Source: Rikenellaceae bacterium (GTDB lineage Bacteria; Bacteroidota; Bacteroidia; Bacteroidales; Rikenellaceae). Taken from it: a stretch of DNA of 64,000 nucleotides. The notes beneath the pieces are model-generated. The model was given only the letters and a program-made list of their open reading frames with translations, did no database searches and was not told the origin of the DNA. Below are positions 16,900-26,904 of the stretch, in pieces. Within the stretch, counting starts at the first letter, position 1; every line of letters starts with the position of its first letter. The position numbers and the translations under genes were made by a program. The stretch is taken from NCBI GenBank assembly GCA_015059955.1, contig SUZK01000004.1:173733-237732 (forward strand). The letters run 5' to 3'.

Positions 16900-17841
16900 A
16901 TGCACGAGGTAGTCCTATCGGTCATCATGACGACATACAACCACGAGCGATATATCGCCGAGGCTATCGAGAGTGTGCTACGACAGCAGACCTCGTTTGG
17001 TGTCGAGATTATTGTTGGCGAGGATTGTAGCACCGACCGCACGTTAGCCATTGTGCAGGACTACGAGCGTATATACCCCGACTGCATACGCATCATTACC
17101 TCGTCAGAGAATGTTGGCTGGCGCAAGAACTATCGTCGTTGCATCGCCGCCGCACGTGGTAAGTACATCGCCCTGCTCGATGGCGACGACTACTTCATCC
17201 ACCGCAAGAAGCTCCAGATGCAGGTCGAGCTACTCGATGAAAACCCCGACGTGGGCATGTGCTACACACGCTCGGAGCGCCGCGACGAAGAGGGTGGCAT
17301 GACGCTATACCCCGAGAGCGAGGAGTGCCCAACAACCTTCGAGGCGATGCTTAGGCGCAACCCCGCCGAGAACTGTACCGTTGTGGCACGCCGAGAGCTT
17401 GTCGAGCAGTACTATGCCGAGGTGCGTCCCGACGAGCACCCAGAGTGGCTTACCGACGACCTACCCATGTGGCTATGGTTTGCTGCAAAAAGCAGGTATA
17501 TGGCCATAGACTGCCCCACGGCTGTACACCGCGTGCTGAAGCATAGCGTAAGCCACGACGAGGACTATCGCCGTAGGATTGCCTTTGTTGACTCACTTAC
17601 CGACATAAGCCTCTGGTACGACGAGCGTTACAACAACTCGAAGCTCAGCGACGAGCTACGCCTCACGAAGCACAACACAGCCCTCTGGGTGCTATCCTAC
17701 AACGGCTCTGTGGGCGAGTACCTCACGCGCTGGCGTCGCGACATCAAGGAGCATAGACCACTTATTAAGAATATTGCCTCATACGGACTCTTTGCCAAGA
17801 AGATATTTTGGCGTATGTGGCGTAAACCTCGCAGACGATGA
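16900..17841 (+). CDS. GT2 family glycosyltransferase
   Basis: The 313-residue protein has a GT-A fold start (VVLSVIMTTYNHERYIAEAIESVLRQ), the nucleotide-sugar site VGEDCSTDRTL, and the metal-binding DXD-like LLDGDDYF at about residue 92. No membrane segment is evident; the basic end KKIFWRMWRKPRRR may touch the membrane. It begins 2 bases after uvrD and overlaps nth by 4 bases, an odd place for a lone sugar transferase. The acceptor is unknown; cell-surface glycan or protein glycosylation is a guess. Confidence 0.88.
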   Translation: MHEVVLSVIMTTYNHERYIAEAIESVLRQQTSFGVEIIVGEDCSTDRTLAIVQDYERIYPDCIRIITSSENVGWRKNYRRCIAAARGKYIALLDGDDYFIHRKKLQMQVELLDENPDVGMCYTRSERRDEEGGMTLYPESEECPTTFEAMLRRNPAENCTVVARRELVEQYYAEVRPDEHPEWLTDDLPMWLWFAAKSRYMAIDCPTAVHRVLKHSVSHDEDYRRRIAFVDSLTDISLWYDERYNNSKLSDELRLTKHNTALWVLSYNGSVGEYLTRWRRDIKEHRPLIKNIASYGLFAKKIFWRMWRKPRRR

Positions 17842-18482
17842 CAACAAAACAACGATACGACTACGTTGTAGAGTACTTCTCGAAGACGATGCCCACGGCC
17901 GAGAGCGAGCTTAACTTCCGCAACCCCTTTGAGCTGTTGGTGGCCGTTGTCCTCTCGGCACAGTGTACCGACAAGCGTGTCAACCTAACGACACCAGCAC
18001 TCTTCGAGCGCTACCCCGATGCTACGGCTATGGCCGAGGCCTCGGAGGCCGAGATTTATGAGTATATCAAGAGCATATCCTACCCCAACAACAAGGCGAA
18101 GCACCTTGCAACACTCGCGCGACAGATTGTCGAGCGGTTTGGTGGCGAGGTACCAAGCGACCCCGATGACCTGCAATCGTTGCAGGGCGTAGGGCGCAAG
18201 ACCGCAAATGTTGTAGGCGCCGTACTGTGGGGGCGTGAGGTGATGCCCGTAGATACGCACGTCTTCCGTGTGGCGGCACGCATAGGCCTCTCGCGCAATG
18301 CCAAGACACCCCTTGCCACCGAGCGACAGCTTGAGAAGGGTTTTCCTAAGGAGTTGCTACCCTTGGCGCATCACTGGCTGATACTTCATGGTCGCTATAC
18401 GTGCATGGCGCGTAAGCCCAAGTGCGAGAAGTGTGGCCTTACGGCGATATGTAAACACTATATTACGAATAACAAACAATAG
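17838..18482 (+). CDS. nth: Endonuclease III (DNA glycosylase/AP lyase)
   Basis: Nth removes oxidised pyrimidines and nicks abasic sites. The helix-hairpin-helix LQGVGRKTANVVGAVLWG holds the catalytic Lys, PVDTHVFRVAARIGL the Asp, and the 4Fe-4S ligands are in CMARKPKCEKCGLTAIC near the C-terminus. Length (214 residues) is normal. It starts inside the last codons of the GT2 gene, so the operon order is tight. Confidence 0.97.
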   Translation: MTTKQRYDYVVEYFSKTMPTAESELNFRNPFELLVAVVLSAQCTDKRVNLTTPALFERYPDATAMAEASEAEIYEYIKSISYPNNKAKHLATLARQIVERFGGEVPSDPDDLQSLQGVGRKTANVVGAVLWGREVMPVDTHVFRVAARIGLSRNAKTPLATERQLEKGFPKELLPLAHHWLILHGRYTCMARKPKCEKCGLTAICKHYITNNKQ

Positions 18483-18488
18483 CTTGAT

Positions 18489-19922
18489 ATGAAGCGATTA
18501 ATTCTATTCATAGCCCTGTTTGCAGTAGCGTGCACACAGCCCTCATACCCAGGTATCGACCGCCCTTCGGGTGGTGGCAATACGGCCGAGGACCAGAGCA
18601 TTATCGACTACATAGACCAGCGCCTCGAGGCCGAGTACTACTGGCTCGATGAGGTGGCGACCAAGGTCAATACGTTCAACCGCAATGTGGAGTGGGATAA
18701 CTATCTATCGCAGACACTCGGCCGCCTTGAGAGTAATGCCGACGATGGATATATAAATAGCAAGGGACAGCGCGTGTTCTACTCATATATTCGTGAGTAT
18801 CAGCCTTCTACACGCGCACAGATATCGGGCTTCGGCATCGAGCTACACTACACCATAGCCGTCATCGACAAGGATAACAACTACTATGGCTTCTTTGTCG
18901 AGAGTGTCTACCCCAACTCGCCAGCAGCCGAGGCGGGCATCAAGCGTGGCGATGTCATCACCATGATTGGTGACTCATACATCACACCCGACAACTACTC
19001 ATACCGCTTCACATCCATTCAGAACAACACTGCCGCATCGCTCAAGCTGAAGTTACGACGCCAGACAGGCGACAATGAGAGCCTCGATGTAGAGCTTGCA
19101 AAGGGCACATACGCCGAGACACCTGTTGTGTACAACGAGATTTTCAATATCGAGGGTTATGATAAGCCGATTGGCTATCTTGTCTACACGAGCTTCGATG
19201 CTATGTATGACGAGGAGCTATTGAGCGTTATTAGCGACTTCGCTGCACAGGGTGTTGGCGAGGTTATCCTTGACCTAAGGTGCAATGGTGGTGGCTCTGT
19301 GGCCTCGGCCGTGAAGCTAAGCTCGGCGCTTGCGCCAGCGACATTTGAGGAGCGTGTCCTCTGCCAGATTGCTCGTAACCCCAAGAATACTAAGAACGAC
19401 ACCGTACAAGAGTTTAAGCTATCAAATACTGCGGAGCATCTCACTAACCTTGAGCGAATTACGGTCATCTGCTCAGGATATAGCGCCTCTGCATCGGAGC
19501 TTGTTGTTATGGGCTTGCGTGGCTTGGACTTCCCCGTAACACTCATTGGCTCGACTACCGAGGGTAAGAACTGCGGTATGGATGTTACGCGTCGCGAGAT
19601 TGGAGATATCAACTTGGAGTATGCCCCTATCACCTTTATGTGCTTCAACGCCAAGGGCTTTGGCGACTGGGGCGAGGGCATCACCCCCGATATCGACCTT
19701 ACAGCTGAGGATAACGAGTTGGGCATACACGACAAAAACTACCCTCTGCCTCGTGCCGACTGGGGTGACGAGGAGCATGACCTCGCACTCGTAGCAACAC
19801 TTAGCAAGATTACAGGTAAGAAGGTGAGCATTGCCACACGCGCGACTACAACCGACGACTACACGGTAGCGACTCGAATAGCACCTCCTGTGGGTGGCTC
19901 GTTGCTATATGACGAGGAGTAG
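18489..19922 (+). CDS. S41 family peptidase (C-terminal processing type), lipoprotein
   Basis: An SPII signal (MKRLILFIALFAVACTQP) predicts lipid anchoring. A PDZ-like domain spans roughly residues 110-200 (GFGIELHYTIAVID, SPAAEAGIKRGDVITMIGD). The peptidase domain has VILDLRCNGGG, the probable nucleophile Ser in CSGYSASASELV, and GKNCGMDV where the Lys usually lies. It resembles envelope tail-specific proteases. It is the last gene of the uvrD operon. Confidence 0.9.
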   Translation: MKRLILFIALFAVACTQPSYPGIDRPSGGGNTAEDQSIIDYIDQRLEAEYYWLDEVATKVNTFNRNVEWDNYLSQTLGRLESNADDGYINSKGQRVFYSYIREYQPSTRAQISGFGIELHYTIAVIDKDNNYYGFFVESVYPNSPAAEAGIKRGDVITMIGDSYITPDNYSYRFTSIQNNTAASLKLKLRRQTGDNESLDVELAKGTYAETPVVYNEIFNIEGYDKPIGYLVYTSFDAMYDEELLSVISDFAAQGVGEVILDLRCNGGGSVASAVKLSSALAPATFEERVLCQIARNPKNTKNDTVQEFKLSNTAEHLTNLERITVICSGYSASASELVVMGLRGLDFPVTLIGSTTEGKNCGMDVTRREIGDINLEYAPITFMCFNAKGFGDWGEGITPDIDLTAEDNELGIHDKNYPLPRADWGDEEHDLALVATLSKITGKKVSIATRATTTDDYTVATRIAPPVGGSLLYDEE

Positions 19923-20034
19923 TCGAGGATGAACATGTCTGTTGACACGGTTATTTCACCTCACGTTTTGGGCGGTTCACCGATATTTTTTTGCTATTTC
20001 ACCGCTATTTGAGTGGTTTTGAATAATTTTTGAC

Positions 20035-20042
20035 TATCTTTG
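20035..20042 (+). promoter_or_regulatory. -7 element TATCTTTG of the Ser-rich lipoprotein gene
   Basis: TATCTTTG leaves a leader of about 120 bases before the ATG at 20170. The leader is unusually long for this window; its function is not evident. Confidence 0.65.
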
Positions 20043-20169
20043 TAATGGGCGAAGTGTCCACAATTCGAAACAATAAGCTACGCTTCGTAGCGTTTATGGT
20101 GTAGAATAAGAGGCTACGACGACGCGAGATGGCGCGATTGTGGCATTAACAATATAAAACTTAGGAGTT

Positions 20170-21699
20170 ATGAGACGGTCACTATGGATTACAGCAACGG
20201 CACTTGTGGCCATAGTCATGAGTAGCTGTTCGGCGATGTTTAACACCTCGTCTTATGGGTCTAACGACCTATACAACACCAACAACCGTACGGAGGTTGC
20301 CAACAGACTGAGAGCCGAGGCTGAGGCCGAGGCTGCTGAGGCTGCGGCACGTCAGGCACAGTGGGAGGCTCGCACTGCCGAGGCCTATGCAAAGCAGGCA
20401 GAGGCTGAGTACTACGCAGCGATAAGCGAGAACCCATCGTATACCAATATCGTAGCTGATGACTATGAGAGCGCCTACGCTCGTCGTCTCTACGGCTTCA
20501 ACTCGCCAACCTACAACCTCCCATCGAGCTACTTCAGCCTCCAGGCAACTAACGCCCTGAGGTATGCCTCGGCATACGACCCTGCCTACTACAATATCAT
20601 GATTTCGGGAAATCAGGTATGGGTAGAGCCACGCTACGTAACCTCGATGTTCGGCTCGTGGGGCGCTACTAACGTGACCTTCGGCTTGTACTCGTCACCT
20701 TGGGTACACGGCTGGAGATACCACGTAGACCCATTCTACTACTCATGGTGGGGTTATCCTCGCTACTCGTGGTACGACTGGAACTGGAACGTATGTTACC
20801 ACAACCACTACTACGACTGGTGGTATGGTTGCGGCTACCCACATTACGACTACCACCACCACCATGGTTACTACCCTGGTCACCACTACAACCCTCCACG
20901 CCCACCACAGCACCGTCCTGACTACGACCGTCCAGGACATAGACCTAATGATCGTCCGAACCACAACCTTACAACAGGCTCTGGTGCAAGTTCGGGTAGA
21001 CCTATTAGCAACCTAAATGGCACGCGTGAGAATACGGGTACTCGCTATACCTCACCAACATCGAACCGTAACTACGGCAAGGTGGAGGGCACAACAACGC
21101 GTCCTAACCGTGGTGGCTCGACCTCAACGGGTGTGAATACCAACAGCTCGTACCGTGTGAGTGACACAAAGGTTAACACCGGTATCTCTGTATCGACAGG
21201 CACCTCTTCGACAGTTGGTACTCGCGACAACAATACTCGTACCAATGGTGTTACCAACATCAATACCTCGACTGGTGGTCGCAGCGATAACTTCCGTCAG
21301 GGTGGCAACTCAAGCGGTAACTCAAGCGGCAACAGCAAGACGTCGGAGAGCAACATCTCGGTGGGTAGCTCGGTACGCGTATCGGGAGGTACAACCTCTA
21401 ACACACGCTCGTCGGGCAACAAGACAACGGTGAACAACTCGAACACGAAGAGTAGGGTGAACAGTTCAAGTAGCTCGACATCACGTAGCAGCTCATCATC
21501 ATACCGCTCAGGTAGCTCTACGTCGTCGTCACGAAGCTCTACAACATCGTATGGCACAGCCTCATCGGCAAGCCGTAGCACTACGATTTCGGGCTCGGGC
21601 TCTTACAGAGGCTCATCATCATCGTCATCACGAAGCGGTGGCTCATACAGCGGTGGCAGTGGCTCGTCACGCGGAGGTAGCACCTCTACACGCAGATAG
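20170..21699 (+). CDS. Low-complexity surface lipoprotein, Tyr/Trp/His-rich and Ser/Thr-rich
   Basis: I do not recognise the family. The 509-residue product has an SPII signal (MRRSLWITATALVAIVMSSC). Residues about 45-85 are Ala/Glu-rich and could form a coiled coil; about 100-190 is a globular part (YARRLYGFNSPTYNLPSSYFSL). About 190-265 is very rich in Tyr, Trp and His, including a HHHH run, followed by a Pro/Arg/His stretch. The last 240 residues are almost only Ser, Thr, Gly, Asn and Arg. The tail looks like a disordered, possibly O-glycosylated or wall-spanning stalk. The aromatic/His segment could bind metal or sugar, but that is speculation. Confidence 0.75.
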   Translation: MRRSLWITATALVAIVMSSCSAMFNTSSYGSNDLYNTNNRTEVANRLRAEAEAEAAEAAARQAQWEARTAEAYAKQAEAEYYAAISENPSYTNIVADDYESAYARRLYGFNSPTYNLPSSYFSLQATNALRYASAYDPAYYNIMISGNQVWVEPRYVTSMFGSWGATNVTFGLYSSPWVHGWRYHVDPFYYSWWGYPRYSWYDWNWNVCYHNHYYDWWYGCGYPHYDYHHHHGYYPGHHYNPPRPPQHRPDYDRPGHRPNDRPNHNLTTGSGASSGRPISNLNGTRENTGTRYTSPTSNRNYGKVEGTTTRPNRGGSTSTGVNTNSSYRVSDTKVNTGISVSTGTSSTVGTRDNNTRTNGVTNINTSTGGRSDNFRQGGNSSGNSSGNSKTSESNISVGSSVRVSGGTTSNTRSSGNKTTVNNSNTKSRVNSSSSSTSRSSSSSYRSGSSTSSSRSSTTSYGTASSASRSTTISGSGSYRGSSSSSSRSGGSYSGGSGSSRGGSTSTRR

Positions 21700-21714
21700 G
21701 GCAATAACGCCTAC

Positions 21715-21745
21715 AAGGAGTATGTCCTCGCATGGCATACTCCTT
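21715..21745 (+). terminator. Hairpin after the Ser-rich lipoprotein gene
   Basis: AAGGAGTATG (21715-21724) pairs exactly with CATACTCCTT (21736-21745) over an 11-base loop; the T run after it is poor, so termination may be partial. Confidence 0.6.
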
Positions 21746-21778
21746 GTCTTATATATGATAACACAAAATCCTACGACT

Positions 21779-23446
21779 ATGAGAAAGATATACTCACTTA
21801 TAGCTGCCGTAATGCTCAGCATAGCGTTCATACCTAATAGCTCGGCGCAGGTTAACTTTGGTGGTATCACCTTCAACAACGACATCGTAAGTTGGGGCGA
21901 TATGTACAACCTATCGTTCACCACACATAACTATGGTACAGCACGCTCAATGGCTATGGGTAACGCCTTTACGGCCCTCGGCGCAGATATGGCATCGGCA
22001 TCAATCAACCCTGCGGGTATTGGTATGTACCTAAATAGCGATATCAGCGTCACCCCGCTTATGACCTTTACGAAGAGCCCTACCGAGGGTGCCGACTTCA
22101 ACAATAGCAACGCCTTTAAGGATCGTAGTGACCGCTTCAGCTTGGCGAGTGCCGGTGGCGTATTTACCGCCTATCGTGGCACAGGAGCCCTTACGAACTT
22201 CAACATAGGCTTTGTCTACAACCGTATCGCCGACTTCAACCAAAACAGCAAATTCGCATCGTTTGGCAACGAGGCTACACAGTCTATGGCCAACGTATTC
22301 TGTACACTGTCGAATGTCGATGGTCTAATGACGAATAGCGATGGCACAATGCCCTTTGGTAACGACCCCTACTACTGGGGCGCAGTCTTGGCATATAAGA
22401 ATGGTCTTACGAATAAGGATGATGAGGGGTGGTATATCGACCGCATAGGCCGTGATGCCATTATCGACCAGTATACCGCCGTTGAGACTCGTGGCTCGAT
22501 TGGCGAGTATGCCATCACCATGGGCTTCAACTTCTCGGATATCTTCTACATGGGTGCTACCCTCGGCATACAGAACGTGAACTACCGACGCAACGTCTTC
22601 TACGGTGAGGACTACCTATACAACGATGGACAATATCCATCGGGAGGCGAAATGCCCTACCAGCTAACATATATGAACTATATGCAGTCTACACGCCTAT
22701 CTGGTTCGGGTGTTAACTTCAAGGTGGGTATCACGGCACGCCCTGTGCCCTGGTTGCGCATTGGTGTTGCCTACCACACCCCAACATACTACTCTTTGTC
22801 GCTACGTTATAGCGCCGAGATGTGGTCGGAGACATTCAGCGCTGGTGACAACCCCGACGGCTACGACTTAGACAACTACGGCTATATGAGCGACTATGTG
22901 GAGAGCCCCATATGGGAGGACTCTGGCCCATACTCTTGGAACTTCCGCTCACCATCACGCCTTATGTTTGGTGTGGCAGTGACCATCGCCAAGCGCCTTA
23001 TCCTCTCGGCAGACTACGAGCGTAGCTGGTATCAGTCGATACGTCTTCAGAAGTCGCCTATCGAGGACTTGAGCTACACAGCGACAATGAAGGATTACTT
23101 CCGTGGCGCTAACACACTGCGCATTGGTGGTGAGTTCCGCACACTGCCATTCATGGACCTACGCTTGGGCTATATATTCAGTGATGGTGGTCTTCGCTAC
23201 AAGAATGAGCTATACTCGCATCCGATGACTCGTCGCGAGAACTATATCACTGCTGGTCTTGGCTTCAAGTTGGGCAAAACGACATACCTCGACCTTGCCT
23301 ACCAGTACAATAAGAGTGAGCGTACGGCCTACCAGTCGTTCTTCGCAACAGAGGCGGGCAACGAGGATAATAACATCGAGGCTAAGCCCGTGATAACGAA
23401 CAACAATCGCCACTTGGCGGTACTAACGCTCGGCTTTAGATTCTAA
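21779..23446 (+). CDS. OmpP1/FadL-type outer membrane protein
   Basis: The start at 21779 gives a signal peptide (MRKIYSLIAAVMLSIAFIPNSSAQ) and a 555-residue protein. The open frame continues further upstream, but only inside the previous gene in another frame. YGTARSMAMGNAFTALGADMASASINPAGIGMY is the N-terminal hallmark of Bacteroidetes OmpP1/FadL-like (often labelled hemin receptor) proteins, and the chain ends in an aromatic beta-strand (LAVLTLGFRF) as outer membrane barrels do. It likely passes hydrophobic small molecules; the substrate is not known. Confidence 0.88.
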   Translation: MRKIYSLIAAVMLSIAFIPNSSAQVNFGGITFNNDIVSWGDMYNLSFTTHNYGTARSMAMGNAFTALGADMASASINPAGIGMYLNSDISVTPLMTFTKSPTEGADFNNSNAFKDRSDRFSLASAGGVFTAYRGTGALTNFNIGFVYNRIADFNQNSKFASFGNEATQSMANVFCTLSNVDGLMTNSDGTMPFGNDPYYWGAVLAYKNGLTNKDDEGWYIDRIGRDAIIDQYTAVETRGSIGEYAITMGFNFSDIFYMGATLGIQNVNYRRNVFYGEDYLYNDGQYPSGGEMPYQLTYMNYMQSTRLSGSGVNFKVGITARPVPWLRIGVAYHTPTYYSLSLRYSAEMWSETFSAGDNPDGYDLDNYGYMSDYVESPIWEDSGPYSWNFRSPSRLMFGVAVTIAKRLILSADYERSWYQSIRLQKSPIEDLSYTATMKDYFRGANTLRIGGEFRTLPFMDLRLGYIFSDGGLRYKNELYSHPMTRRENYITAGLGFKLGKTTYLDLAYQYNKSERTAYQSFFATEAGNEDNNIEAKPVITNNNRHLAVLTLGFRF

Positions 23447-23460
23447 GCCTTGGTGTAAAC

Positions 23461-23502
23461 AAAAAAGGCGGAGAGCATCGTGGTGTGCTCTCCGCTTCTT
23501 TT
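23461..23502. terminator. Bidirectional terminator between the porin and the acyltransferase
   Basis: GCGGAGAGCA (23468-23477) pairs with TGCTCTCCGC (23486-23495), with A6 on the left and a T-rich tail on the right. It can end the porin transcript and the convergent acyltransferase transcript. Confidence 0.88.
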
Positions 23503-23515
23503 ATCTATGTTTGCT

Positions 23516-24874
23516 CTATTTAAGTACTGCATCCAAGCGCTCGTGTATCGACTTACGCAGAGCCTTGAGGCGCTCTACCGTAGCGCGGTTCTTAGGCATA
23601 ACGAAGCGCAACGAACCCATAAACTTATGGAATAGGCGCTGGTAGTTCCACGCAAAGATAAACATCAACGGGAAGGCTACTACATAGCCCAATGCCCACC
23701 ATACGTTGACAAATATCCATATTAGGATGAATGGCACAACGAGGCAGATAGGGAAGGTTATCAGGGCGCTGACAGCAACATTAAACGAGCTGACGAACAT
23801 CTGGTCCTTGATAAGCTTCTTGAGGAATATCTTTGGTACGATAAAGAGCAAACTCGTAGGTATGATTGCCGCAATGAAGAGTGGTAGCATCACAAGAAGA
23901 GCTAACGCACGGAAGAGCGTAGAGCCAAAGCCTATGCGCTTGGCGAAGTGCCAGTCGCGGATATTTAAGCGCTTAAGCTCCGAGCTATACTCGCGCGTAT
24001 CGGCATATACCGACTCCATCGTTGTTGCATCCTTGGCGTGCGCTTCTTGGAGTGCCTCAACAAGCATCTTATCGCTCTTCAGGCGCGATGGTAGGTGTCG
24101 TGGACGTAGACCCTGACGGCGTGCATAGTCGTCACCATAGCTACTCTCGCGGATGAAGTCTATCTCGTCATAGTGGTCGAGGTCCTCTACGTGGAGCATT
24201 AGGTTTTTAATCTCCTCACGCACGATACTGTTTATGCGCACCATAGTCTCACGAGGCGCACGGCGATAGTCGTCATAATATGGTTTTAGCGATATCGCCT
24301 TACCGAACTTTATAAGCATATCGGCACGTGCATGGAAGTAGTTAGAATAGTGGTTGCACGAGGGCATGATGACAACATCACGCTCAAAGTTCATGCGCTC
24401 GGCAGCATCGAAGGCAATACGCAGATAGCCGAGCTTGAAGATACCCAACCAGCGCTTATCCTGGTGGCCACACTCGGGGAATAACATGACGGTCTCACCA
24501 CCCATAAGCGCCTTGCTGGCATCGTTCATCGTATCTTTGTTGTTATTCACCGCGGCGAAGCCCTCATACTCGAGGCGATATGCTGGTAGCAGACCCATGG
24601 CACGTAATGCCCTATTAAAAAGTGGTCGCTGGAAGACATTGGCGCGCGCCAAGAAGTTCATACGTCTATCTGTGAGGTTTAGACATACGCACAGCGGGTC
24701 GTTAAGACAGTTCTGATGATTCGATACCATCACCACAGGAGTACCATTGGCAGGTACATTCTCGCGATTTATGACATGCTCCTTACGGAAATAAAGCTTC
24801 GAACTTACGAGTTGTAGATAGGAGCGAAAACTCTTCAAGAAGAGCGAATGTTCGCGCGGTTTCTCTCTCTTCAT
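23516..24874 (-). CDS. Membrane acyltransferase of the PlsC/LPLAT superfamily
   Basis: The 452-residue protein contains the acyltransferase motif NHQNCLND (NHX4D) near residue 52, EYEGFAAVNNN, and MLFPECGHQ (family FPEG-like block, here with Cys), consistent with 1-acylglycerol-3-phosphate acyltransferase-like enzymes acting at the inner membrane. Hydrophobic stretches at about residues 325-360 and 365-415 predict several membrane segments, so it is longer than typical PlsC (about 240). It has its own promoter and shares a terminator with the convergent porin. Confidence 0.85.
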   Translation of the reverse strand: MKREKPREHSLFLKSFRSYLQLVSSKLYFRKEHVINRENVPANGTPVVMVSNHQNCLNDPLCVCLNLTDRRMNFLARANVFQRPLFNRALRAMGLLPAYRLEYEGFAAVNNNKDTMNDASKALMGGETVMLFPECGHQDKRWLGIFKLGYLRIAFDAAERMNFERDVVIMPSCNHYSNYFHARADMLIKFGKAISLKPYYDDYRRAPRETMVRINSIVREEIKNLMLHVEDLDHYDEIDFIRESSYGDDYARRQGLRPRHLPSRLKSDKMLVEALQEAHAKDATTMESVYADTREYSSELKRLNIRDWHFAKRIGFGSTLFRALALLVMLPLFIAAIIPTSLLFIVPKIFLKKLIKDQMFVSSFNVAVSALITFPICLVVPFILIWIFVNVWWALGYVVAFPLMFIFAWNYQRLFHKFMGSLRFVMPKNRATVERLKALRKSIHERLDAVLK

Positions 24875-24900
24875 TATCTTATATTTTGGATTAACAACCT

Positions 24901-24908
24901 CAAAGATA
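24901..24908 (-). promoter_or_regulatory. -7 element TATCTTTG of the acyltransferase gene
   Basis: Minus-strand TATCTTTG lies 26 bases before the ATG at 24874. Confidence 0.7.
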
Positions 24909-24955
24909 AGTAAAATTTTTTAAACTCACAAGCTGTTCTTTTTTTCCACTATTGC

Positions 24956-24992
24956 AAAAAAAGAGTCATACTCCAAAATTGGAATATGACTC
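24956..24992 (-). terminator. Terminator of the nrnA-msbA operon
   Basis: A 14-bp stem (24963-24976 with 24979-24992, one C-A mismatch) ends in seven T on the minus strand, just past the transporter stop codon. Confidence 0.88.
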
Positions 24993-25017
24993 CTTATGTG
25001 CTAATATTAAATAACTA

Positions 25018-26856
25018 CTAAGTAAAACTCTGCATCTCGATAAGGTGAGCATATATACCACCCTTCTCCAAAAGTTCCTTATGGGTACCCTCCTCGGCAA
25101 CACGTCCCTGGTCGATGACGTAGATACGGTCGGCATTATAGATGGTGCTGAGGCGGTGGGCAATGACGATGGATGTACGGCCCTTAAGAAGATTATTAAG
25201 AGCATCCTGAACCAGCTTCTCGCTCTCGGTATCGAGTGCCGATGTAGCCTCGTCGAGGATAAGTATCTCGGGGTTCTTGAGTACGGCACGCGCTATACTT
25301 AGACGCTGGCGCTGACCTCCCGACAGCTTATTACCTCTATCACCAATATTTGTGTCATACCCCTTAGGAGCCTCCATGATGAAGTTATGGGCATTGGCAA
25401 TCTTAGCAGCCTCGATAACCTCCTCACGTGTAGCCGATGGACGTCCCATGAGGATATTACCCTCGATGGTATCGTTGAAGAGTACGGTATCCTGAGCTAC
25501 TATACTCATGCGCGCACGCAACGACTCCTGCTTGAAGCGCTTAATGCTCTTGCCATCAAACAAGATATCTCCACTATTCACATCGTAGAAGCGAGGTATA
25601 AGCTCACTGAGTGTCGACTTACCACCTCCCGAAGGTCCTACAAGAGCGATGGTCTCACCCTTACGCACCTTGATAGATACGTTGTCGATAACCTCGCGTG
25701 TGCCGTCGTATGAGAAGTGGATATTCTTAATCTCGATAGAGTCATTAAGACCCTCGAAATCTTGAGCATCTGGCTCATCATCGACCTCATTCTTTACATC
25801 TATCAACGAGAAGATACGCTCACCCGCAGCGACACCCTGGTTGATGCTCGAGAATTGGTCAATAAACGAACGCAAAGGACGAGTAATCTGCGAGAAGGCA
25901 GCGATAAAGGCGATAAATCCTGCACCGCTGATAAGACCCTCGTTGACGAGTGTACCACCGAAGACAAGGATGACAGCCACAGCCGTAATTCCCAAGAACT
26001 CACTCATAGGAGATGCCAACAGCTGGCGGCGTGCCATAGAGTATAGCAACTTCGAGAACTCCTCGTTTATATACATAAACTTGTTGAGAATCATCGTTGT
26101 GGCGTTGTAGCCCTTGATGGTCTTCATACCCGATAGTGACTCATCCAAGACTGACACCATCTCACCCATACGCTCCTGGCTACGGCGTGCTGGGTTACGA
26201 AGACGCTTAACAATCGAGCCGATGATGATACCTACGATAGGTAGGAAGATAACCGCAAAGATTGATAGCTGCCACGAGATACCTATCATCAACGAGAGGT
26301 AACCAACGATTAGCAATGGATCACGGAAGATAACCTGCAACGTGTTGGTAATACAGTACTGCACGGCCATCACATCACCCGTAATCTTCGACATGATATC
26401 ACCCTTACGCTGGTCACTGAAGAAACCTACGTTCATACGTATAACCTTGGTAAACATCTCATCGCGCATACGACGCACCGTATTAATTCGCATCGTCTCC
26501 ACTGTCATGGCCGCAGCATAGCGGAAGAGGTTGCTTAGAAGGTTCATACATACGGTAACTACACCAAGCATTGTGAGGAACTTAACCTGCTCGAAGTTCT
26601 CACCAAAGAACATTGTGTAGAAGTAGCTCAACGCACCGTAGAAGAAGTTATTATCGAACGAGATTGGTGGGAACGTATACATTGGTGTAAATACGAAACC
26701 TCCCTCGGTGGCGAACATAGCATCCAGGATAGGGATAATCATTGCATAGTTAAAGGTGTTGAACACCGCATGCAATGCCGCAAAGATAAAGTATGGAATA
26801 GCATATCTACTTAGTGGCCTTGCGAAGCCCAAAAGTCTTAGATAGGTCTTGAACAT
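25018..26856 (-). CDS. MsbA-like ABC exporter (membrane domain fused to ATPase)
   Basis: The 612-residue half-transporter has six predicted membrane helices in the first 340 residues (e.g. AIPYFIFAALHAVFNTFNYAM, VAVILVFGGTLVNEG) and an ATPase with GPSGGGKSTL (Walker A), LSGGQRQRLSIARA (signature), ILILDEATSALD (Walker B) and the switch His in IVIAHRLS. Such proteins work as homodimers to flip lipids, lipid A precursor for MsbA, or to export drugs. It follows an NrnA-type gene by 48 bases and probably shares its transcript. Confidence 0.9.
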   Translation of the reverse strand: MFKTYLRLLGFARPLSRYAIPYFIFAALHAVFNTFNYAMIIPILDAMFATEGGFVFTPMYTFPPISFDNNFFYGALSYFYTMFFGENFEQVKFLTMLGVVTVCMNLLSNLFRYAAAMTVETMRINTVRRMRDEMFTKVIRMNVGFFSDQRKGDIMSKITGDVMAVQYCITNTLQVIFRDPLLIVGYLSLMIGISWQLSIFAVIFLPIVGIIIGSIVKRLRNPARRSQERMGEMVSVLDESLSGMKTIKGYNATTMILNKFMYINEEFSKLLYSMARRQLLASPMSEFLGITAVAVILVFGGTLVNEGLISGAGFIAFIAAFSQITRPLRSFIDQFSSINQGVAAGERIFSLIDVKNEVDDEPDAQDFEGLNDSIEIKNIHFSYDGTREVIDNVSIKVRKGETIALVGPSGGGKSTLSELIPRFYDVNSGDILFDGKSIKRFKQESLRARMSIVAQDTVLFNDTIEGNILMGRPSATREEVIEAAKIANAHNFIMEAPKGYDTNIGDRGNKLSGGQRQRLSIARAVLKNPEILILDEATSALDTESEKLVQDALNNLLKGRTSIVIAHRLSTIYNADRIYVIDQGRVAEEGTHKELLEKGGIYAHLIEMQSFT

Positions 26857-26904
26857 AGGTTATCTCTATTTATTTAACTTTGTTTTTATATAGAGTTATT
26901 CTCA

